From Salmonirosea aquatica (GTDB taxonomy: Bacteria; Bacteroidota; Bacteroidia; Cytophagales; Spirosomataceae): 64,000 bases of DNA. Each line of letters opens with the position of its first letter. Position 1 is the first letter of the stretch. A program made the translations under genes and the position numbers. Shown here piece by piece: positions 53,151 to 62,729 of this stretch. Under the pieces are notes generated by a model. The model did no database searches, was not told where the DNA came from, and saw nothing but the letters and a program-made list of their open reading frames with translations. Location: positions 372,001-436,000 of the forward strand of contig NZ_WHLY01000002.1 in assembly GCF_009296315.1 (NCBI RefSeq), written 5' to 3'.

Positions 53151-54521
53151 ATGACCCTTAAACGACGCCTTTCGATCTACATCAGTGCCGCCTTCTCGAT
53201 CCTGTTCGGGATCGGGATTACGATCGTGTACCTGTCGTTTGCGTCGTTTCGGAAGGAAGAGTTCAGCGATCGGCTGGAAGAGAAGGCCCTTACGACGGTG
53301 GAACTGCTGCTCAATGTGAAGGAGATAGACAAACAGATGCTGAAAGTCATCGACCAGAATAGCATCAATAAGCTCTACAACGAAAAGACCCTGGTCTTCG
53401 ACGAAAATTACAAACTCATTTACAGTAGTATCGACGATGCTTCGATCGAATGGAACCAGCAGGAACTGGTCAATCTCAAACAAACGAAAAGGGAATTCAA
53501 AATTGCGGGAGACAAAGAGTTGCTGAGTATATTTTATGATTTCAGGGATGCCGACTACTACGTACTGATCGCGGCCGAAGACTTGTACGGAAACAGCAAA
53601 CTACAGTACCTGTTCTATTCGTTGCTGGTCATGTTTGTGGTAGGTACCTCGCTGGTGTGGACTTCGACCTATTTCATTATCCGGCACCTGACCCGGCCGC
53701 TGGATGTGTTTCAGGAAAAAATCATGGATATTTCGGCCAATGCGCTCAATACCCAGTTGCCCGTCAACCCAAACCAGAACGACGAAATCACCCTGCTCAC
53801 CCGTACCTTCAACCAGATGCTGGCGCGCATCGAAAAATCCTTCGCCGCCCAGCGTGAGTTTACGGCCAATGCCTCCCACGAGCTGCGTACGCCCATCAGC
53901 CGGATCACGTTTCAACTGGACAATTTATTACAATCACCCGATCACTCCCCCGCTACCCGACAGTACCTCACCCGTATCTCGGATAATGTCAGCCAGTTGA
54001 CCGAACTCATCAATTCCCTATTGTTACTGGCTAAGAACAGTGGGTCAGACACGGAAGCCCAGTTTAAAACCGAACGGGTGGACGAAATTCTTTTTCTGGC
54101 CTATGAGCAGGTACGTCGGACTTATCCTGATTTCAAGATGAATTTTGAAATCGTCGAAAGCGAAGACATCGCCAACGGCCTGGAAATCAAAGCAGCCAAA
54201 TCAGTCCTGGAAATTGCCCTGGCCAACCTGTTGCGGAACGCCTACCAATATTCGTTCGACCACACCGCCACGGTACTTCTGGCCCAGTCAAACCCCGATT
54301 CGCTTACCCTGTCTATTTCCAGCGAGGGTACCCCCCTGACCGAAAGCGAGCAAAACAATCTTTTCCAACCCTTCGCGCGGGGCGCCAACGCCCGACAGAC
54401 CCATGGCTCCGGCCTGGGCCTTCGGATTGTGAAGCGTATCCTCGACCACCACGGAGCCAGCATCAGGTACTTTGCCGATTCGGCGACGACCCACCGGTTC
54501 GAGCTTGTTTTTACGATTTAA
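53151..54521 (+). CDS. sensor histidine kinase
   Basis: A 456-residue membrane kinase with transmembrane helices at about 12-30 and 156-177 framing a ~125-residue periplasmic sensor, then HAMP, HisKA with the phosphorylated His243 (ASHELRTPISRI), and HATPase with NLLRNAYQYS, a G1-like box and GSGLGLRIVKRI. The cognate regulator is the adjacent gene. The sensor domain resembles those of CusS-like kinases only in size, so the metal is unknown. A candidate sensor of heavy metals by context. Confidence 0.92.
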   Translation: MTLKRRLSIYISAAFSILFGIGITIVYLSFASFRKEEFSDRLEEKALTTVELLLNVKEIDKQMLKVIDQNSINKLYNEKTLVFDENYKLIYSSIDDASIEWNQQELVNLKQTKREFKIAGDKELLSIFYDFRDADYYVLIAAEDLYGNSKLQYLFYSLLVMFVVGTSLVWTSTYFIIRHLTRPLDVFQEKIMDISANALNTQLPVNPNQNDEITLLTRTFNQMLARIEKSFAAQREFTANASHELRTPISRITFQLDNLLQSPDHSPATRQYLTRISDNVSQLTELINSLLLLAKNSGSDTEAQFKTERVDEILFLAYEQVRRTYPDFKMNFEIVESEDIANGLEIKAAKSVLEIALANLLRNAYQYSFDHTATVLLAQSNPDSLTLSISSEGTPLTESEQNNLFQPFARGANARQTHGSGLGLRIVKRILDHHGASIRYFADSATTHRFELVFTI

Positions 54522-54601
54522 GTTTTTTTTAAGGGTACCTTAAAGGCCATTTTAAGAACCCTGCCGCACATTTGCGTCGAACATAAAGTTTCGTCGCGCC
54601 C

Positions 54602-55845
54602 ATGAAGTGCCTGCCCGTCCTATTTTGCCTTTTCGCTTTACTCCCCATACACACACACGCCCAGATCACCCTCCAACAGAGCGAGGATGCTTTCCGACAG
54701 AACAACCTGCTTCTGCTGGCCGAGCAATACAATATCAATGCCGCCCAGGCGGCGGTAATCCAGGCCCGGATCTGGGAGCTACCCTACCTGTCGGTCGAAC
54801 TGAATGCCCTGAATCCCCAGCAACAACGCGCGTTCGATGTGGGCGGCAGGGGGCAGAAAACCCTGGCCATCCAGCAGTTGATTTACATGGGGGGCAAAAA
54901 GAAAAACGAAATCGAGTTTGCCAAAGCGAACGTAGGGTTGGCCGAGCTGCAGTTTGAACAGCTTGTCCGGACGCTGCGGTTTCAGCTCCGGCAGCAATAT
55001 TACAGCCTGTATTTCGACCTCCGGAAAATAGAAAGTATTACTTCCCAAGCGGCCCGGGTAGATACCCTGGCGCAGGCCTATACGGTGCAGGTACAGAAAG
55101 GGAACATTCCCCTGAAAGATCTGGTCAGGCTGCAGTCGCTGGCCCTGAACCTGGGCAACGAACTCACCTCCCTACAGCAGAATGCCATTCAGGAGCAGCG
55201 CGACCTAAGCCTGCTGACGGGCCTCGGCACGCCCATCATCCCGTTGGTCACTGAGGCTGAATTGCAAACCCGCTACGATGCCAATACGGTACCCGGCGTG
55301 GATGAATTGCTGGAAATGGCCAAAGAAAACAATCCTGACTACCGCAGTTTCCTGAAAATCATGGAAAGCAATGAGCTGTACCTGAAATGGCAGCGCTCAT
55401 TGGCTACTCCCGATCTCACCGCCGGAGCCTCATACGACCAGCGGGGTGGGGCGTTCAACAACCAGGTGAACCTGACGCTGGGGTACCCCTCCCCTTTTGG
55501 AACCGCAACCGGGGCAACATCAAGGTCGCCGAATGGCAGGTAGGGCAGTCGCGGCTTCAGAAAGACTACAAAATAATGGAACTCCGTATGCAAATCGAGA
55601 GCGCGTTGCGCGCCTGGGAGCAGCAGCAGGTGCAATACCGGCAACTGGCCACCAGCACCCAGAATTTCGATATCGTTTACAATTCCATCATCCAGAATTT
55701 CCGGCGGGGCAATATTCCCATCCTCGAATTCACCGATTTCATGGAAAGCTACAACCAGAGTATCCTGCAAATGAACGAACTGCGCAAGCAACTCATCCTG
55801 TCGGAAGAAGCGGTCAACCAGCTGGTGAATACCACAGTGTTTTGA
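54602..55845 (+). pseudogene. TolC-family outer-membrane efflux channel with a one-base frameshift near 55482
   Basis: With one base restored this is a 414-residue outer-membrane factor with signal peptide (ending IHTHAQ). The TolC coiled-coil helical repeats are evident, such as RQQYYSLYFDLRKIESIT and LVRLQSLALNLGNELTSLQQ (parts shown). The frame breaks in CTGGGGTACC: adding a G to the GGGG run at 55480-55483 gives LTLGVPLPFWNRNRGNIKVAEWQ, the conserved beta-barrel region, running on to 55845. It is the first gene of a TolC/adaptor/RND set. Confidence 0.85.
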
Positions 55846-55979
55846 TTTTTTAGGAGCAAAGGCACAAAGAAAAGAGACAGAGGCACAAAGCGACAAAGTA
55901 CCAAAGTAAAGGTCTGGGATCCTGTCAGAGATTGCTAGTCTACCCCATTCATCACTCATCATTCCTCATTCAGCATTTT

Positions 55980-57056
55980 ATGAAAAAGTACCCCTTCTTA
56001 TCCCTTCTCCTGCTCGCGGCCTGTAGCCACGAACAACCGCCCAAAGCGGAAATGAACGAAACCTTCGTGCTGAGTGATAAAATGCTGTCGACCTCACGGG
56101 TAGAGGAAGCCAAAATGGAGCCGTTACGCAATGAACTGGGCTTTTATGGCAAAATAACCGCCGACAACAACAAACTCATCGAGGTGTACCCGGTCGTGGG
56201 AGGTAACGTAACCAAGGTGTATGTGGAATTGGGCGACTACGTAAAAAAAGGGCAGCTATTGGCTACCATCCGCAGTACCGACGTGGCAGGCTTTGAGAAA
56301 GACCTTGACGACGCCCAGAACGATGTAGCCGTGGCCAAGAACGGCCTCAAGGTAGCCGAAGAACTGTACGAAGGCAAGCTCAACGCCGAGCGGGATGTAG
56401 TGGAGGCGCGGGGCCAGCTGGACAAGGCGTTGTCGCAACTGAACCGCATCCAGGAAACCTACAAAATATACAGCATCAAGAAAGGAGCGATTTATGAGGT
56501 ACGCTCGCCCCTGAACGGCTTCATCATTCAAAAGAACATCAACCAGGACATGCTTTTGCGCAGTGACCGCAGTGATAATATTTTCGACATCGCGCAGATT
56601 GACGAAGTGTGGGCCATCGCCAATGTCAACGAGAGCGATATTGAGCAGGTAAAGTTGGGAGTGGATGCCGATGTGACTACCCTAAGCTACCCTGACAAAA
56701 TTTTCAAAGGCAAGGTGGACAAAATTTTCAACATCATCGATCCGGAAACCAAAGCCATGAAAATCCGCATCCGGCTCGACAACGCCGATTATTTGCTCAA
56801 ACCCGAAATGCGGGCTACCATCAAACTCTCTTTCCTGGAAGATCAGACTATGCTGACGGTACCTTCCTCAGCGGTGATTTTTGACAAGAGCAAAAATTTC
56901 GTAATGGTCTTCAAAGACCGCAACAACATCGAAACCCGGCCCGTGGGGGTATTCCGGCAGATCGGTGATGTCACCTACCTTACGGCCGGCCTCAAAGCTG
57001 GCGAAAAGGTAATGACGGCCAATCAGTTACTGGTGTACGACGCACTGAATGATTAA
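55980..57056 (+). CDS. RND efflux periplasmic adaptor, lipoprotein (CusB-like)
   Basis: A 358-residue membrane fusion protein. The ATG at 55980 gives a lipoprotein signal peptide (LLLLAACS, Cys14 as lipobox). A barrel-sandwich hybrid (VYPVVGGNVTKVYVELGDYVKKGQLLATI, shown in part) frames a long alpha hairpin (residues about 100-160), and then a beta-barrel domain (VWAIANVNESDIEQVKLG). It bridges the inner-membrane CusA-type pump and the TolC channel of the same operon. Confidence 0.92.
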   Translation: MKKYPFLSLLLLAACSHEQPPKAEMNETFVLSDKMLSTSRVEEAKMEPLRNELGFYGKITADNNKLIEVYPVVGGNVTKVYVELGDYVKKGQLLATIRSTDVAGFEKDLDDAQNDVAVAKNGLKVAEELYEGKLNAERDVVEARGQLDKALSQLNRIQETYKIYSIKKGAIYEVRSPLNGFIIQKNINQDMLLRSDRSDNIFDIAQIDEVWAIANVNESDIEQVKLGVDADVTTLSYPDKIFKGKVDKIFNIIDPETKAMKIRIRLDNADYLLKPEMRATIKLSFLEDQTMLTVPSSAVIFDKSKNFVMVFKDRNNIETRPVGVFRQIGDVTYLTAGLKAGEKVMTANQLLVYDALND

Positions 57057-57225
57057 GTTTTGAAGTTGGATTCGGGATTTTAGACCCCGGATATTCCAGA
57101 TGGCTAAAACAATAATCGCCTATCGTCTCCTGATCAAGCATTAGGCGGTCAGCATCTGTTATCCGGCAATCAAAATCCAGTAGTCAACATCCATTATCTA
57201 GAATCCAGCCTCTCGTAACCAAACT

Positions 57226-60200
57226 ATGAACAAATTCATCAAAGGCATCATTGCCTTTTCGCTTAAAAATAAAGCATTCACTTTCTTCTGGGTGGGCGTA
57301 CTCGTCATTTCGGGTTTTGTGGCCTTTCGTAACATGCCCATCGAGGCTTTTCCCGACGTTACCAACACCCAGATCATCATCGTAACCGAGTGGAATGGTC
57401 GCTCGGCCGAGGAAATCGAGCGATTCGTTACTACCCCTATCGAAATTGCCATGAACTCGGTACAGAAAAAGACGAGCGTGCGTAGTATTACCATGTTCGG
57501 TCTGTCGGTCATCAAGATTATCTTCGACGATGACGTGGAGGACTTCTTCGCCCGGCAACAGGTCAACAACCAGCTCCGCAACGTGTCCCTGCCCGATGAT
57601 GTAGAACCCGACGTACAGCCGCCCTACGGCCCCACGGGGGAAATTTTCCGTTACGTGCTAAAAAGTCCCGGCCGGAACACGCGCGATCTGCTCACGATCC
57701 AAACCTGGACCATCGACCGGCAGCTGCGGGCCATACCCGGTGTGGCCGACATCGTGGCTTTCGGCGGCCAGGAAAAAACCTACGAAGTGAGCGTGGACCC
57801 CAATCGTCTGTCCAAGTACGATATTACTCCTTTACAGGTGTACGAGGCCGTCAATCAGAGCAATATCAACGTAGGGGGTGATATCATCGAGAAAAACAGC
57901 CAGGCGTATGTCGTGCGCGGGGTCGGGCTGCTGAATTCCACGCAGGATATCGAAAACATCATCATCGATGATGCGGGCGGCAATCCCATTCTGGTCAAAA
58001 ACGTGGCCGATGTGCGCGAGAGCTCCATGCCCCGGGTAGGTCAGGTAGGTCTGAACGACAACGACGACGTCGTGGAGGGTATCGTCGTGATGCGCAAGGG
58101 CGAAAATCCCAATGAGGTACTGGCCCGGGTAAAAGACAAAATCACCGAACTCAACGAGCGGGTACTGCCATCGGACGTCAAGATGGAAACCTTCTACGAC
58201 CGCGACAATCTGATGAATTTCACGACCCATACGGTGATGCACAATGTCATCGAGGGCATCGTGCTGGTGACGGTCATTGTGTTCCTCTTCATGGCCGACT
58301 GGCGTACCACGGTCACCGTGTCCATCATCATTCCGTTGGCACTGCTATTTGCTTTTCTATGTCTAAAGGCCAAAGGCATGAGCGCCAACCTGCTCTCACT
58401 GGGGGCCGTAGATTTCGGAATCATCATCGACGGGGCCGTGGTGATGGTGGAGGGGATTTTCGTGGCACTCGACCATATGGCGCATCGAATGGGTATGGAG
58501 AAATTTAACAAACTGGCCATTGGTAGCGTCATAAAAAAAACGGGTACGGAGTTGGGAAAGGCCATTTTTTTCTCCAAACTCATCATCATTACCGCCTTGC
58601 TCCCGATTTTTGCCTTTCAGAAAGTAGAAGGCAAAATGTTCTCGCCCCTGGCCTACACGCTGGGCTTTGCGTTGCTGGGAGCTTTACTTTTCACTCTCAC
58701 GCTGGTGCCCGTACTCTGCCATATTTTTCTAAATAAGAACGTCCGCGAAAAGCACAATCCCTTCGTCAATTTCTGGAACCGCATCGTCGAGAAAGGGTTC
58801 CTCTGGACGTTTGCGCACAAAAAGCTGACGCTACTGGCGTCTATGGCACTTATTGTGGTCACTTTTTTCTCGGCCACTCTTCTGGGTAGCGAATTCCTCC
58901 CGCAACTCAACGAAGGCGCCCTGTGGGTGGAAGCCAAAATGCCCATGAGCTATAGCCTGCCCGAAACCATCCGCATGACCACCGTGCTGCGGAAAGAACT
59001 CGGTGAGTTCCCCGAAGTGAACGGGGTACTTTCGCAGGCCGGACGCAGCAACGACGGTACCGATCCGAGCGGCTTTTACTACGTGCAAATGCAGGTAAAT
59101 CTTAAACCTAAGGACGACTGGACCCGGAAAATTTCCATGGACGACCTGGTACGGGAAATGGATGATTCGCTGACGAAGTACCAGGGGATTGGCTACAATT
59201 ATTCCCAGCCTATCATCGACAATGTGGCCGAAAGTGTAGCGGGCATCAACGCCTCCAATGCCGTGAAGATTTACGGCGACGACCTGGAAAAACTTGACGA
59301 GCTATCCAATCAGGTCATCAAACAAATCGAAAACGTACAGGGTATCAAGGATGTGGGAATTCTGCGCAACGTGGGTCAACCCGAAGTAAGTGTCATCCTC
59401 GACCGCGAGCGTATGGCCGCCTATGGCATCAAAGTCGCCGATGCCCAGGCCGTACTGGAGATGGCATTCGGGGGAAAAACCGCCACCCAGAAATACGAAG
59501 GCGAAAAGAAATTCGATATCCGGGTACGGTACGCCCAGGAGTACCGCAAGGATGAAACCGACATGGCCGCCCTAAAGGTACCTACCATCCATGGCACCAA
59601 GATTCCGCTCAAGGAAATTGCCACGATTCGCAAAATCACCGGGCCCGCCTTTATTTACCGTGACAACACCAAACGCTTCATCGGGGTAAAATTTTCGGTC
59701 CGCGACCGCGACCTGGGCAGTACCATCGCCGAAGCCCAGACCAACGTAAAAAACCACATCAAGCTACCTCCGGGCTACAGCATAGGCTGGACGGGCGAAT
59801 TCGAAAATCAGGTGCGGGCCACGGCACGGTTGGCGCAGGTGGTACCCATCAGTCTGATCGGCATTTTTGTTATCCTGTTCGTGATGTTTGGCAATATCAA
59901 GGATTCCCTGATCGTGCTGGCCAATGTACCCTTCGCCATCGTCGGCGGCATCATCGCGCTCCACCTGACGGGCATCAACTTCGGCATCTCGGCGGGGGTA
60001 GGGTTCATTGCCCTGCTCGGAATTTGTATTCAAAACGGCGTGATTCTGATCTCCGAATTCCACAACAACCTCCGTCAGAGGCTTAGCCTCAACGAGTCCA
60101 TTCTCGAAGGCGTGAAAGTGCGGACCCGACCTGTCGTGATGACGGCCCTCATGGCTTCTATTGGCCTTATGCCTGCTGCCATTTCCACGGGTATCGGTTC

Positions 60201-60327
60201 CGAGTCACAGAAACCGCTGGCGGTGATTATCATTGGCGGACTAATTACAGCAACCATTCTGACCCTACTCGTATTTCCGATTATCTTCTGGATTTTTCAC
60301 CGGAAAAAGCATCTGGCGATTGTATAA
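57226..60327 (+). CDS. heavy-metal efflux RND transporter (CusA/CzcA family)
   Basis: A 1033-residue inner-membrane proton-driven pump with two sets of six helices and two large periplasmic loops. The HME-RND signature DFGIIIDGAVVMVEG (about 395-409) with its essential acidic residue in helix 4 is present. Loops contain NVNVGGDIIEKN-type segments and the C-terminal motifs GISAGVGFIALLGICIQNGV and RPVVMTALMASIGLMPAA (parts shown). Full length. It acts with the adaptor (170 bp upstream) and TolC gene. The metal (Cu, Ag, Co, Zn, Cd) cannot be told from sequence alone. Confidence 0.94.
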   Translation: MNKFIKGIIAFSLKNKAFTFFWVGVLVISGFVAFRNMPIEAFPDVTNTQIIIVTEWNGRSAEEIERFVTTPIEIAMNSVQKKTSVRSITMFGLSVIKIIFDDDVEDFFARQQVNNQLRNVSLPDDVEPDVQPPYGPTGEIFRYVLKSPGRNTRDLLTIQTWTIDRQLRAIPGVADIVAFGGQEKTYEVSVDPNRLSKYDITPLQVYEAVNQSNINVGGDIIEKNSQAYVVRGVGLLNSTQDIENIIIDDAGGNPILVKNVADVRESSMPRVGQVGLNDNDDVVEGIVVMRKGENPNEVLARVKDKITELNERVLPSDVKMETFYDRDNLMNFTTHTVMHNVIEGIVLVTVIVFLFMADWRTTVTVSIIIPLALLFAFLCLKAKGMSANLLSLGAVDFGIIIDGAVVMVEGIFVALDHMAHRMGMEKFNKLAIGSVIKKTGTELGKAIFFSKLIIITALLPIFAFQKVEGKMFSPLAYTLGFALLGALLFTLTLVPVLCHIFLNKNVREKHNPFVNFWNRIVEKGFLWTFAHKKLTLLASMALIVVTFFSATLLGSEFLPQLNEGALWVEAKMPMSYSLPETIRMTTVLRKELGEFPEVNGVLSQAGRSNDGTDPSGFYYVQMQVNLKPKDDWTRKISMDDLVREMDDSLTKYQGIGYNYSQPIIDNVAESVAGINASNAVKIYGDDLEKLDELSNQVIKQIENVQGIKDVGILRNVGQPEVSVILDRERMAAYGIKVADAQAVLEMAFGGKTATQKYEGEKKFDIRVRYAQEYRKDETDMAALKVPTIHGTKIPLKEIATIRKITGPAFIYRDNTKRFIGVKFSVRDRDLGSTIAEAQTNVKNHIKLPPGYSIGWTGEFENQVRATARLAQVVPISLIGIFVILFVMFGNIKDSLIVLANVPFAIVGGIIALHLTGINFGISAGVGFIALLGICIQNGVILISEFHNNLRQRLSLNESILEGVKVRTRPVVMTALMASIGLMPAAISTGIGSESQKPLAVIIIGGLITATILTLLVFPIIFWIFHRKKHLAIV

Positions 60328-60413
60328 TCGTAAGTTTTTATTTTGATATTCCGTAACCACTGGATACCTTAGCGCTTAATATTCTCACCTCAACTAATCT
60401 AATCAGTAATACT

Positions 60414-60830
60414 ATGAAAACGTTGTTTCTGCTGACTGGGCTTTGCTGTATGGCTTTCCTTTCGAAGGGTCAGACCCATTATTCCACCGATTCGACCGAG
60501 ATTTTTACAAAAACAGAAAATTTGTACGTGAAAGGCCAGTTTGATGCAGAACGGTACTATTCTAAATACAAGGCAGCCGGGACGGCTACCTTGCTTACCA
60601 GTCTCGTATCGCCTATTATTGGTTTACTCCCGGCTATTCCCACATCGGCCACTTCGCCAAAAATTGAAAATCTAGGATATCCAGATCCAAATTTGATCAA
60701 ACAACAAGATTATTATCTTGGCTACACCCAAAAGGCCAAGAAGATCAAGCAAAGGAAAGTATGGACAAATTGGGGCATTGGCTTAGGAGCCAACATAATT
60801 GCTGTGTTAATTATCAGCGCTTCCAGATAG
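60414..60830 (+). CDS. small secreted or membrane-anchored protein of unknown function
   Basis: A 138-residue protein with an N-terminal signal sequence (MKTLFLLTGLCCMAFLSKGQ) and two further hydrophobic segments (about 56-72 and 118-136). Family not recognised, but a pattern of short Bacteroidota proteins with 'YYSKYKAAGTATLLTSLVSPIIGL' and 'WTNWGIGLGANIIAVLI' (shown in parts) suggests a two-helix membrane hairpin with a Lys-rich loop (QKAKKIKQRK). It ends in a perfect terminator. Perhaps unrelated to the CusA gene upstream. Confidence 0.75.
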   Translation: MKTLFLLTGLCCMAFLSKGQTHYSTDSTEIFTKTENLYVKGQFDAERYYSKYKAAGTATLLTSLVSPIIGLLPAIPTSATSPKIENLGYPDPNLIKQQDYYLGYTQKAKKIKQRKVWTNWGIGLGANIIAVLIISASR

Positions 60831-61138
60831 ATACCTGATTTCCTCTCTTTGTATCGAATTACAGCCAAGGCAAGTCATTGCCTTGGCTTTTGTGGCTTTT
60901 TCCCCAATCAATACCTTCTCTACCAAGCATCCTTTCTTACTTACCATACCTAGCCTACCCGGCCTGGTCGACAAAACCATCGAAATGGGCTATTTATCAA
61001 CTTATACCCTGCTCAAAGCGTAGAAAAAGTCTTGCTGGGACAAACAAAAGCCCAGAAGCGGCTATATTGCCCGAAAATCGGCTTTTCATCGCAAAGTTAC
61101 CCCGGCGCGTGGGCCCCAATGTTAGCAAAATACCCTGA
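60831..61138. other. intergenic region between the small secreted protein and the methyltransferase
   Basis: The 308 bp hold a terminator at the left. A short open frame (60878-61138) begins inside the terminator stem, is Ser/Pro/Lys rich and has no credible start context, so I see no gene. No promoter matching TAnnTTTG was found for the methyltransferase. Confidence 0.6.
60863..60890 (+). terminator. rho-independent terminator
   Basis: A perfect 11-bp stem AGCCAAGGCAA (60863-60873) and TTGCCTTGGCT (60878-60888) with a 4-nt loop, then TTTTG. It lies 33 bp after the stop codon of the small secreted protein gene. Confidence 0.8.
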
Positions 61139-62629
61139 ATGGCTTCCCTTTCCCGCACCTACGATACCCGCAAACTACTCGGGCAGGTCTATACCCCGCC
61201 GCACATCGTGGACAAAATCCTGGATGAAGTCGGCTTTACGTCAACCGATTTCTTGGGCAAATCCGTGCTAGATCCCGCTTGCGGCGACGGGCGTTTTCTG
61301 CGGGAAGTGATCCGGCGGATCATTCGTTATTCGCCCAAAGGTACCCTGGCAGAAAACTTACAAAAAGTCCAGGGGTGGGATATTGACGCTGAGGCGCTCG
61401 CTTTGTGCCGGGCGACATTGAATCAAGAAATCGAGCCGTTGGGGCTGAAAATTGCATGGGAGTTGCAGGAGCGTGACGCCCTCCACCAACTCAACGCTAC
61501 GCAGCGTTTCGATTTCATTGTGGGGAATCCGCCCTACATCCGCATCCAGCATTTGCCCGAAACCCAACGGCAGTACCTTCAGGACAACTATCGATTTTGT
61601 AGCTCCGGCTCCACCGATACCTACGTAGCTTTTTTCGAATTGGCCAATCGGCTGTTGAAAAAAACGGGCGTCTGCGGATTCATTACGCCCAATTCCTATT
61701 TTTTTTCGGAAACCGCCCGCCCGCTACGCTGCTATTTTCAGCAAGAGCAAAACCTGCGACTCATCACTAATTTTGGTTCAGTGCGCGTTTTCGAGAAAAC
61801 AGGTACCTACGCCGCCATTACGGTATTTGGCAAAAACCATCAGGAAAATTTCCGCTACGAATTAAGTGACGCAAATTTCGGGTACACCAGTCGCCTTATT
61901 TCTTTCCAGGAACTCAATGGGTACGATTTGTGGCAGCTTTCTGTGAAAAAGCCCACTCCGGACAAAGGTACCAGGCTGGCCGATATTTGCCGGATTTCGG
62001 TGGGCATCACCACACTGAGCGACAAGATTTATCTGTTTACGATTCAGGATGACAACAGCGGAAATCATGTTTGGGGTACTTCGGGATTGGGGCAAAAAGT
62101 AAAACTGGAACGGACGATTTTGAAACCCATCGTAAAAGCATCCCGGCTGAAAGCGGGTCACGAACCCATTACGGAATACGTCCTTTTTCCCTACCGAAAA
62201 AATGAAGCCGGAAAACATTCCATCATTCCCGAAGCGGTACTCCGAATGGAATATCCTTTTGCCTACGCTTATCTGCAAGCGCAAAAACCAGCGCTTGACC
62301 GTCGCGACAACGGCAAGCCCAATGCAGTGGCCTGGTACGCGTTCGGGCGGGCGCAAAGTTTGGATTCTTCCTTCGGGAAGAAAATTATTTTTTCTCCCAT
62401 GAACCGGTTACCTAATTTCATACTCCACGAAAATCCCGAGGCTACCCTGTACTCGGGTTATTTTATCAAGTACGAGGGTGATTATCACAAGCTCCTACCC
62501 CTGCTGAACTCTCAGGACATGGCCGAGTATATGGCCGTTGCGGGGCGGGATTTTCGAGGGGGCTGGAAAGGGTACAGTAAGAAAATTGTGGAGAATTTTC
62601 GGTTGGATATCGCCGCGTTGAAGGATTGA
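61139..62629 (+). CDS. solitary N6-adenine DNA methyltransferase, gamma class (TaqI/Eco57I-like)
   Basis: A 496-residue SAM-dependent methyltransferase, motif order typical of gamma class: motif X GQVYTP (15-20), motif I DPACGDGRFL (45-54), motif IV NPPY (130-133) for the flipped adenine. The C-terminal half is a TaqI-like target-recognition domain (YLQAQKPALDRRDNG, then AWYAFGRAQSLDSSFGKK, typical of the Eco57I/TaqI C-terminal region; parts shown). No restriction endonuclease or specificity gene is adjacent. So it is either an orphan, or the modification half of an RM system whose nuclease is elsewhere. Its recognition sequence is unknown. Confidence 0.85.
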   Translation: MASLSRTYDTRKLLGQVYTPPHIVDKILDEVGFTSTDFLGKSVLDPACGDGRFLREVIRRIIRYSPKGTLAENLQKVQGWDIDAEALALCRATLNQEIEPLGLKIAWELQERDALHQLNATQRFDFIVGNPPYIRIQHLPETQRQYLQDNYRFCSSGSTDTYVAFFELANRLLKKTGVCGFITPNSYFFSETARPLRCYFQQEQNLRLITNFGSVRVFEKTGTYAAITVFGKNHQENFRYELSDANFGYTSRLISFQELNGYDLWQLSVKKPTPDKGTRLADICRISVGITTLSDKIYLFTIQDDNSGNHVWGTSGLGQKVKLERTILKPIVKASRLKAGHEPITEYVLFPYRKNEAGKHSIIPEAVLRMEYPFAYAYLQAQKPALDRRDNGKPNAVAWYAFGRAQSLDSSFGKKIIFSPMNRLPNFILHENPEATLYSGYFIKYEGDYHKLLPLLNSQDMAEYMAVAGRDFRGGWKGYSKKIVENFRLDIAALKD

Positions 62630-62729
62630 AAGCTCGGAAAACAAAATTTTGTCGCGCACAGGTACCGCCCCAGCCAGAATCTTTACCACCTTTGTGATTG
62701 TATTATAAGCACTGGAATACCCTGACTAC

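Noticed and set aside
60878-61138. Short open frame (86 codons) upstream of the methyltransferase
   Set aside because: It starts in the stem of a terminator and has a composition unlike a real protein.
61139-62629. Type IIG restriction-modification enzyme
   Set aside because: At 496 residues there is no room for a nuclease domain before motif X, and no PD-(D/E)xK pattern was seen.
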